Source of the DNA: Owenia fusiformis
Lineage: Eukaryota > Annelida > Polychaeta > Sabellida > Oweniidae
Assembly (NCBI GenBank): GCA_903813345.2
Contig: CAIIXF020000003.1
Coordinates: forward strand, 29,467,248 to 29,531,247
Reading direction: 5' to 3'
Length of the DNA stretch: 64,000 nucleotides
In this document: positions 13,801 to 25,100 of the stretch, piece after piece
How the letters are laid out: every line of letters starts with the position of its first letter
How positions within the stretch are numbered: the first letter of the stretch is position 1
Program-made: the position numbers and the translations under genes
Notes under the pieces: model-generated
The model's database searches: none
The model's input: only the letters and a program-made list of their open reading frames with translations
Told to the model about the DNA's origin: nothing

Positions 13801-16800
13801 TTAAGGTCATAGCTCAATATCTAATTAGTATTTGGCGTTTTGGGGCTGAACGAGTTTTTGTGAAAACAATATGATTTTTTCTTATGTAAAGTCCCCGTGA
13901 TAAAAATGATATCATCCAACTTCTTCACTTGAAAACATCATGAATCCCCTCAACCTTTATTTTTCAACTTATTTTTTATGATTTCATTCTGGTTTCAAAT
14001 TCAAATAATTGCAGTAAAACATGCAAAATAGAATGCACATTGGTTATTTTTTTATTTTTTTTTTAGTTAGTTACATACTTTATTGTCAAACTATGATACA
14101 TAAATTATACATCAACTGACACTTTAACAAGTGTATGAAGTTGTTTTAGTGACAAAAATGAAAATTCAATAATAACTATACATATTGATAGCATATGTAT
14201 GCATCTATTGAAATGTTAAGATAGTCCATTAGGGTATGGTTATATTATTAAAAACAATTATGGTAAAAATTGGGTATTTCTATCCATATAATGCTTTTTA
14301 TTCCAAGTTCAATGACAGTCTTCCTATTTACCTTTGAAATGATTTTCATACCACCGAATTACCATTATATCAGTCTCTGGCAAAGTAAATAAGTGTAGGG
14401 CTTACACAAGGATCAACTTTTTGTAAGACTGTTTATTTACTTGTATATTCCCTACCGTTCTAAGAGGAAGAGCAATGAATTGCGATTTTTCAGTCGAAAC
14501 AATGAAATAAACACACTATGTTAACAAATTTAACAAATAAAATTGTGTTTAACCTTATATTTTTTCAAAACATCACTAAATATGAAGATTGCAAATAAAG
14601 TTGATCCTTGTGTGAACCCGACTCGTATTTTATTTATTTACTTTGCCAAAAATGAATATAATGGTAATTAAAATATTTTGAAAACATTGAATAGGTGAAA
14701 TAGGAATATTATCATTAACAACCATGACTTTTGAATCAAGATGGCATTTTCAGGTCACAATTATTGTTTTTTATAAAAATGGCCACACGCAAATGGACTA
14801 TCATACTTATCAATATCAAATTTGCCTCCTATATTGTATACCCATTGCTATTATTTGAAAAAAATAATTTTTTTTCAAACTCATCTTTTTGATGGTTGCA
14901 CCTTGTGGCAAGCCATTTAGCCCATTGTGTCACCTTTTTGAGTACAGACAAGTAAAAATGAACAGTTAATGGACCCACAGGCTGGTATCGAAAAAATTGT
15001 CCGCTGTGACGGAGCATGCTATTTTACATAGAAATACTAAGAAATCCACACAATTTATTTTTTTACTCATATGTTTTGCTATATCAAAGAAAATTACTGA
15101 CTCCATGCAATGAATATATCATTTGCGGGTAACTTTAACTTCTGTTTGAATTCCAACAACGCTAAGAGTAAAAGCTATTGAAAACGGCGTCGGAGTATCA
15201 TACTCCAAAATGTACCATTTCTTATATTTCTTTTTAATGGTACAATATAGCGACACAATAATATTTACATATGTTTTCAGCATAACTCTGAGGGTATTAA
15301 TGATATCTTGATGTATTGGGTATTTTTATTTTTTTTTACAAAAAATAATAATTAAATTTTTTGTCCGCTGTGACGGAGCAGTTTCAAATCTGAAATACGT
15401 TCAGAATTTAGATTTATAATATATCTCTTTACAACTACACTTTAGAGGAGCGAGCGTGTCAAATCTCTTTCGTAAAGTATTCTGAAAAATGAAACGTAAT
15501 AAAAGTGCACAATTCAAATTCTGAGATGTATGATAGTCAACTTCATTTCAGTATAGGGTATTTGCCTTTCGTAGTGCCTTCTGTAGATCCATCGGCCTGA
15601 CATGGTCATTTTTTACAGTAGCTTGATTATTTGAAGTAAAATGATTTGCTGAAGATGAAGCTAAATACATATAATGGTATGGACTGTGGATTGTTATCTA
15701 CCCTCTTTAGTCATTCCAAAAGGTAAGTTGAGTGTATCTTGAAATACGAAAATGCAAAATTTGATTTTAAAATTGTTCTTTATTTGAATAAGAGTTATGG
15801 CTATCTGATCACCTGCAACTTCAGTAAAACATGTGTACAGTGAACACATACATGTATGGAGCCCAAAAATGTGTTCCCAGTTTGTAGATGTTCACTCCAT
15901 ATAGAGGCAATTTCATACCGAGGTCAGAGGAATATTTTATAAGAAGAGGTGTTCACTAGAGAAAGATATTCATTGATACAGGTTTTACAGTGAAGCACAT
16001 TTACCAAGACTTTTTTTTAATAATTTCTGTCTATGCAAAACGATGAATTTCATGAATTTCAAATAATTACAAATTAAATCTGTATTGGGATCATCTTACA
16101 GTAATATTATGTGGTAAAAGGTTATACATCTGTCGGAATGCAGGATGTCTGTGCGCTATTTCGAATAAATTCATATTAGCCCTATTTACACTACACGTGA
16201 CATTCTAAGACGTCTTGGCGAAAACGTATTAGAAATATTATGTTGAGTTTACACCATGTTGATTCATGTTGATTTCAGTACAAGCCTCCGAAAAATGCTG
16301 AGAGTGGTCGTATTTAGTTATATATCAGATTTACATTACCCCAGATCTCCCAGAGGCTACTTGTCATAATTTAGGAAAGTGATTTGTGACGTTCTCTCTT
16401 CTAAGGGTACTTTTAAAAGATATAATTTGAATCTTAAATTCTTAACGTAGTTCACAGTTAAAACTGCTCCGTCACAGCGGACAAAAAATGTAAACATTAT
16501 TTTTTATAAAAAATATTAAAAATACCCAATACATCAAGATATCATTAATACCTTCAGAGTTATGCTGAAAACATATGTAAATATTATCGTGTCACTATAT
16601 TGTACCATTAAAAAGAAATAAAAGAAATTGTACATTTTGGAGTATGATACCCTGGCGCCGTTTTCAATAGCTTTTACTCTTAGCGTTGTTGGACTTCAAA
16701 CAAAAGTTAAAGTTACCCGCAAATGATATACCAATTGCATGGAGTAAGAAATTTTCTTTGGTATAGCGAAACATATGAGTAAAAAAATAAATTGTGTGAG

Positions 16801-18636
16801 TTTCTTAGTGTTTCTATGCAAAATAGCACGCTCCGTCACAGCGGACAAATTTTTCGATACCAGCCTGTGGGACCAATTTTTTGTGATTTTCCGGAGTTTT
16901 GGCACACACTACTGCAAGGAGCCATGAAACATACAACAAAAGCAGGTTTACTTAAATGTCTAGAAGCTAAGCCAGCTATACCCAAAATATTGGAAAAGCC
17001 ACCTGCAGATGCAGTTTTAATATATGGTGGTTTTTTGTACTTTCTGGTTTTTCGTCCCAAATTAAGGCAGCTTACGGAAGGTGTTTCCAGATTATACATT
17101 GTCTTGGATGTCTACTTACAAAAACACCTGACAAGACTTTTATTTCATGACTAGACAGATGACAGATCCATAAATGAAGGCATATGGGTGCATTAATTCA
17201 TTTAAAATTCATCATGAAGACTTCCTTTAAATTGAACCCTTCAAAGACTGTATCATGTCCCACGTACGTGGGTAGGTGGGTACAAGGTAAGAGGTTTTTT
17301 ATACAAAGCCCTTATCTCCTGTTCAAACCGGACTAGGAATTGGATTTAAGTTAAAGTATAATTAAAGCTGACAATAAATTGGAGTTTTGTTGTACATGTT
17401 CCTATATCACCAGTAATCTAAGACTTCATAGATATTTATTTTTAGCTACACATATTTTGTTGTAAAGTACAGGTTGACACAAAAAATGACACCCACTGTA
17501 GGTTGCATAACTTGTTTGTCTATTTAAATATAGACTTGTCCTTTGGCACATTTTAAATTAGACATAATGCGAAAGCACCTCGAGAAATCTCAGATGTGGA
17601 GCTCAAGTGGGTCAAATTTTATGAGCAATACAACATTTTCTCTAAATGTCATCCATTCCTTTGCAGACACACATGGATTCTACACCAAAAATGCCAACCA
17701 GCTTTTGTAACCTAATTTTGTAAATACTAATGATTTTGGCTTGTACTTTCAGGAAATTGAAGTCCATTCATTTAAACACAAAATAAAGTAGTTGTCATTG
17801 ATCAAATCATTATACATGTAACTTATTTCAAAAATTATGTTACAAAAGGTGGGTGTCATTTTTGTGTAAGATCCAATTGTGCCAGCAAAGGAATAGATGA
17901 CACCTTTTGTAACGCTTATAAATGTGCATCTCGGTTAGCTAGTCATCTGAAACTTCTTGTCGAGTTCAGGCCTGTCAACTGTCCCACAATTTGCGTATTT
18001 GTCACGCATTTGCTGACGAATTTGAAGTCACGCCAGTTTTTTTTGCATGACAGAAAATGTCACGCAAATACATATTTACTCGGTAATTGTAAGAGGAGGG
18101 AAAGCCCCAGAGTTTAAAGATGACAGACATAATTACCTCTCTTGCTTACCATCTTTGTTCGTTCGAATTTTCATTGGCTAGTTATCAAATGTTACAGTTT
18201 GATGGGATGTTTTAATTGACATAGGCATATTCCGTACACCTTTCCTTATCTTGATGTGAAATGAGAAGCTATGATATTGGTTAACACGCCAGAAATGAAC
18301 ATAATATTATTCGAAGCGTATTTCGAAAATTCTGAAACCGTCATTGATGACGTCATTTGCAGGCCTGTCAACTGTCCCGCAATTTGCGTATTTGTCACGC
18401 ATTTGCTGAAAAATTTGAAGTCACGCCATTTTTTTTTGCGTGACAGAAAATGTCACGCAAATACGCATTTTACCTGGTAATTGTCACGCAAAAATATTTC
18501 TGTAGAATTTTTTTCGAAATATGTTTATGATACGGTAAAAATACGAACGTCGGAAAAAAAAACGAACGCAATTTGTTCGGATTTGTCACGCGAATCCCGT
18601 ATATGTCACGCATGTTCATTGGAAATTTTCGTACCT

Positions 18637-18671
<35 letters not shown>

Positions 18672-21600
18672 TTGACGATATAGCGAGCGTAGCGAGCGCG
18701 AAAAATTTGAGGTGATCAAAGTTTGGCAAAGGTGCTCAAAGGTGTTTAAAAGTTGGCCAAAGGTGTTCAAAATTTGGACAAAAGTGTTCAGATTTGGACT
18801 TAGGTGTCCAACATTTTGAAGTCACTCATATTAGGTGGTCCCAAGTTGACAGCCCTGCATTTGTTTGTCGACTTTTGACTAATCAGGGACGATGTCTTCT
18901 CAATACAGATTTACATTATAAGCATATGTCATCTTTGAACCCTGGTGTTTCTCCCCCTCTGGGTAATTGTCAAGCAAAAGTATTTCTGAAAAAAAATTTC
19001 TAAAAAAGTTCGCCGATACAGCAAAAGTACGAATGTCGAAAAAAATCGTACGCATTCCGTTTGGACTTTTCACGCGAATCACGTATATGTCACGCATTCT
19101 GTTCAAAATTCTTCGTACCTACCCCCCTTGATTTAATGTACTAAAAACAAGTCGGAATTTTTGAGACAAAAAAAGTTATGAAACATTATATGGGTGGGTG
19201 TCATTTTTGGCTCACACAGTGAGCCTATGGGATCGACCAGGCGTCTGTCCGTCCATCCATTGGTCCGTCCGTCCATTGGTCCGTCCGTCCGTCCATCCAT
19301 CCATCAGTCAACATTAGCCGCACAAATTAAAACTGCTATTCGGATTGAGTCACATGCACTTTCATTTTATGCATATCCATAATGCCTATTTGACCTATCA
19401 TCGCCATTTCCCAAGTTCGCCCGGTTTCCGAGAAATTGCTGATTTTGACGTCAAAAAGTCAAATTTTCTGTAAATACTAGACACTTTGTTGAAGTAGAAC
19501 TTTCAAATAACTTGTAGTAGTTGCTGTATATGCAACCTATATCCTTTGAAGATTTCAAAGCTCTTGGAATTGCAGTTTTTGGTGTTTACTCTATTAAATT
19601 TGACAAAAAGTAGGACTTCATCATTTTCAGGAACTTTCTCATGTATAAAGTCAAAGGCAGGTTTTGTGATTGACAAGTTTCTCAAAGTTTGCCTTATACT
19701 TGATCATTTCTTGCAATGAATTACATCATTACTAGATTTAAGCATTCCCTACATATTGCTCAATATATGTCAGCATCAAATTTTTACAGTTTTTGAGATA
19801 TTTGACGTCAAAAAACAGTAAAAATAAGTTATTTTTCAACTTGCTTCAATTTGAACAAAATTTTTTTTGAAAATCATCTACAAGTTGCCAGGAGTTCAAA
19901 TCTAGTTTTTGGATTTGACCTTTATTTGACCTTCAGTGACCTTCAAAAGGTCAAAAAAGTTGATTTTTCAAATTGATTTTTGGATGTACATTTTGGTCAG
20001 CTTAATCACAAAAGACCTTACTGAGCTCTGAATAAATAAAATTTTCAAGGTCAAAGGTCATCAAACTAGGTCACACAACTGTGCTATCTAAGTTTCTCAA
20101 ACAGTACTGTCAACCCCCAAAGATTTTCTCGCGGGACAGATTTTTTAGACCCAGTGGCAAAAATTCGCGGGATTTTGCGGGACATCGCCTAAATTCGCGG
20201 GATTTTGCGGGACATTTAAGGAATTTGCGTGATTGCGCTATTAGGTCGAATTTCGATCAAATTCGCGGGATTTCGCGGGACCATTCGAGGGACAAACACG
20301 CTAATTGCGGGACAGTTAACAGGGTAACCACCAGGGACTTCATAGAGGGGCAAATTTTTTTAGACAAAGTGCCCTAAATTTGCAGGATTGGCGAAACATC
20401 CACCTAAATTTGTGGGATGTCGCAGGACATTCAAGGGATTTGCGTGATTGGGGCTTAATGTAAAAGTACTCAAATCAAACTTTCAGATACTGATTTATCA
20501 AATATGATGCACTTAACTTAAGTAAACGTCAACACAATTCCACACATTACGCATAGAAATATTATTAGGCTAAAGGGGCAACAAGGCCTGTAGAGAGAAA
20601 AATCAAATTCTTTTACTTTTTCATAGCTATCAAGGCAACATTTGGCTTAACATCTTCTTTGACATACCTATTTTCTTAAAATGTATGGATAAACTATCAA
20701 TTTCAGCATTAAGAAGTGTAAATTCAGTTCGAAGCTTCTATAAAGGGAGTCTCACTTATAAATTTTTAAGATGCACCATTTTGAGAAATATCGGCTGAAA
20801 TAGTGTTCATCAAGGGGGTTTCTTCGGAAATAATAAAAGTATATGTTAGTCTTGAAGAAATAGCCAAACTTAAATATATTTTGACACTGTTCCATGATCG
20901 TTGAATGGCCCCTCTGCACTCATTGTTGCACCTTTAAACTATCAAGAAACCACACTTGTGAGTACCGTAATCCAACACGAAATTCAAATATCCTGAACAA
21001 TACTTTGCACGGCGTTCGTGACAAACTATGAAACATTTACCCCCCATTGTGTTATATATTAAAATGTACCTTTTCATATAGGGTTCCGATAGGGGTCAAC
21101 CCAATTCTCCGAATCCGAGCAGTTTTCCGAAACCCAGTTGTCCGAAACCCAGTTGTTCGAAAATAAGGGGATCTTATCTTAAAAATACAATTTCTTTAAG
21201 CGAATCTTGTCACAACCTCTGCGAGTCACGACAACATAACGTTGGAATCACGTTGACATCATTGCAAAATTAGGCTAAATATTAAAGTCAATACGTTAAT
21301 TGTTTAATGTTTAGCCTACGAAAGTCCATGGGTAACTTGAGAACTACAAAATACAACCAAATACTTTTCGAACGTACATTATATAGCAATATTTCTCACC
21401 TAACGTCTTCATAGTATTAGGAACGTATTTTAAACGCATGATAGCGAAATATATCAAGATACTACACGTATATCTGCCTAATGTAGTTATGTAGTGTTCA
21501 CAAAGTTTTGAAACATATTTTATCTAGATCCTTCAGAAATTAACTTTACTAGTTCTAGTATCTTGCATGACTCGTTCATTAAATTCTTTAATTCTACCTC

Positions 21601-22079
21601 GTTCCCAATACGTCCTCAGACAGACAAGAAATTGAAGTCTACCCGTTTGTTTGCGTGACAGAATATGCCACGCAAAATACTTATACGCACTTTCTCTGAT
21701 TATTGTCAAGCAAATACATTTTAGGAGAAGAAAATAAAAAACAAATGCCGGAAACGAATGCCGAAAAATAAATCCCAAGTGATTAAGTTTAGAATGTTTT
21801 GTTCTTTTACGATTTGATAAGAGACAGAGACTAAGAAATTAAATGCGACGAAATATTTTGACAACGTAATATGTATACTGTTTTATTTTTAAAGTTCTAT
21901 GCGTTAACTTATTTTATCTGTTTCAAAATGTTTCATTTTATTTTGCCTATAAAAAGAGATTGAAGAAGTTAAGATAAACTGTTCCGTAATATATATTGTG
22001 TTTCAATGACCGTTTTTAGGATCACATAAATCCCCTGTTCCTGCCATTCTAGTAGCACCATGTAATGGGTGCAATCCTA

Positions 22080-22117
<38 letters not shown>

Positions 22118-25100
22118 ATAAACATCAGAATGCGTCCATCCCATTAATTTGGCCAAATACATGGCATGAAACTGGCGTAAGCTTAACTTGGTACATGTAC
22201 GTCCCCCTTTCTCTGGTAAATTATGCCTATATTTTTCGGAGTAATGGGTTTCGGACAACTGGGGTGTACCCTTTACTGTAGCTTCTTACACTGTATATCA
22301 CAAGATAATCACAATTATTTAGCCTCGGGGATTGTTACAATTTTGAAAATTCGCGGAGGTCAAAGCCGACATTTGCGGGACTTCGCGGGATATTGCGGGA
22401 CACGCGAATTAGCCAAATTTTGATCAAATTCGCGGGATAATCCCGCCATTCGCGGGACACTTGACAGCTCTGCTCAAAGTTTGACACTACAAATCCAAAT
22501 CAACATTCTTGTTTAAAAGTCAGGATGTACATTCCTCTGAAGGTTCCAAACTGTGTGAGCACAGGACCGTGGGTCCTATTTTTTGTGTTACAAGGATTTT
22601 ACATGTTTTTATTAACCTTTAAGATTGCATGCTTCTAAACAGTGGTAAAGTCTTGCTTCCGCCCCTTGTAACCCCCAACTCCCATCCTCAAGGGAAAATA
22701 GATAAGAATATGGCTCCAGAGATTCCATTCTCTCATATTCTACCATTACAGGTACCAGGACTGTTTTCCAATCAAGAGTTTGACCGCCGTATTTCAAATG
22801 TTCGTCAGCATATGTTGCAAGAGAACATTGAAGCGTGTGTGTTCACATCTTACCATAACATTAACTACCTCTCTGGCTTCCTCTACTGCAAGTTTGGACG
22901 TGACTATGGTCTCGTTGTAACACAGGATGACTGTACAGTACTCTCCGCTGGTATTGATGCTGGTCAGCCATGGCGTCGTTCAAGTGCAAGTTGCGATAGC
23001 CTCACATATACAGACTGGCAAAGGGATAATTTCTTTTATGCTGTGGTATCAAAACTTCCAGGCATCAAGGGTCGTGTTGGGTTAGAATTCGACGACGTTA
23101 CTTTGGATAATTTCAAGAAATTCCAAACCGCATTGCCTAACTGTGAGCTGAAGGATGTTGGGATGCCATGTATGCAAATGAGAATGATCAAATCTGAAGA
23201 AGAAATCAATGTGATTCGTGAGGCAGCTAGGATTGCTGATATAGGTGGGGCTGCAGTAGTTGATGCAATTGATGTTGGTGTGCCTGAGTATGAAGTGGCT
23301 AATGCTGGCACAACTGCGATGATCCGTGAAATTTCAAACTCATTCCCAAATGTGGATCTCCTGGATAGTAAGTCTATATTATTAACATATTTCGCTTTGT
23401 TGTGCAAACCTAGCTAGACCTGGTAATTGCCATGGCCTTACATTATAATTACAATTCATTAATTAATTATCCCATCGACTGAAGTCCGGAGGGATATAGG
23501 GAACGCCTCCGTCCATACATCTGTCCATTCAAGCAATAACTCAAATACCGTTGGCCCGATTTTGGTCATATTTTGTACACATATACCTTATGGGGGTAGA
23601 AGTTCTGCTCAAAAGCCAATTTTCAAAATCGCTGCTCATTTAAAAATGGTGGCCATTTTAGTGCTGATTTAACAGTAATTTAGGTACAACGTAAAACTGT
23701 AATAGCAATATGTTATAAATAAAAAAAATTATATAGGACATTAATAAAGCTAAAAATGTAGACATTAAAGAAGCACATGGCAGCCCTTTTGAAAAATTGC
23801 GGCCTTTACTCTTTATTTTAACGCATTTTACAATAACTTGAAAAGTAGTGGAGCGATTTTGTTCATATATGGTTTGTGAATGCTATAAGCATGGAATACT
23901 GTGTAATGTCTAACGATTTTGTTCATATTTGGTATGTGAATACTATAAGCATGGCACACTGTCTAATGACACTTTTGGTAGAAGGCAGCCATTTTAACAT
24001 ATTTTACTACAACTCGAAAAGTAGTGGAGCGATTTTATTTGTTCATATTTAGTATGTGATTATAAGCATGGCACACTGTCTAATGACACTTTTGGTAGAA
24101 GGCGGCCATTTTTCAAAATGGCTGCCATTTTTGCTATATACTTTGTTTGTAAAAATGCCAGCCATGGCTGTTCGATGGGATTTGCTACGCTTTGGCGTTG
24201 AGAATATTTAAAAAATAAAGAATTTCTGGAACCTTTTTTACAAACTTTCATTGATTTCATTGATAACTTCTGTTATATGTTATGTAATTATTTTACAGCT
24301 TGGGTATGGTTCCCATCTGGTATTAACACAGATGGCGGTCACAATCCTCCTACGCCACGAAGGTTGCAAAATGGTGACATTTTAAGTCTCAACTGCTTCC
24401 CAATGATACAAGGGTAAGATCAGAGTTTAATATGATATTCTGTGAAGAATTGAGATTAAATATGGATGGATGGGTGGGTTGTGCCAGGTGCCTGATTGTG
24501 CTAAAACACAATATGAATATTCCTAACCAGTAGCAACTTTTGTACAGGAAGTAAAAAATTCAGGCCCCCCCCCCCTCCCACCCTTTTGTCATATTATACA
24601 TAAATGTGTAGTTGCATCAGTAGTTCCACAAGTTAATTGATGTTTTCTGCTTTATAAATAGGGATCATACTGTGTTGACATAATGTCATGTGTTGTGAGT
24701 TTTATTTGTTAATATGTGTGTGTTTAAAGAAATAAAGTTATGATCTCTTAGACCCAAACACTGGTGTTAATAGTTATTATAGGAAGAAAGGATTTAATAC
24801 CTATTTAGCACTGGCACTGGCTTAAAACCTTAAATTTTTTTATTCACAATCACTGTTCCACAACTAGTTAATTTAATCTAATGTTGCAGATTATGATTTG
24901 GCACAAAGTTCGACAATAGGGCTCTTATAGTCTAGCTTTGAAAAATGCATTCGTTTTGGAAAGGATTTTTAAATCAAGTCAAGATATATTTTATTTATTC
25001 TTGGTACTGGATGTACATAAAATGGATGGACAAAATGGATGGAGGGGGGATTAGGCGATTTCTGCAAGAAAACTCATTGTTGATGATGCACCTTTTTTAA

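Noticed and set aside
14976-15000. CACAGGC terminus as a true RAG recombination signal
   Set aside because: The heptamer match is partial and no AT-rich nonamer is found at 12 or 23 bases; only the general CAC plus 5-bp duplication resemblance is kept.
16792-17154. 120-codon open frame on the + strand
   Set aside because: It begins inside the right arm of the foldback element and runs into flanking DNA; there is no splice context or recognisable domain.
18481-18675. Frame ending in a polyproline run
   Set aside because: The prolines come from the poly(C) tract in repeat DNA.
23036-23407. 123-codon frame antisense to creatinase exon 2 (and its counterpart at 35541)
   Set aside because: It is a shadow of a conserved coding exon on the other strand.
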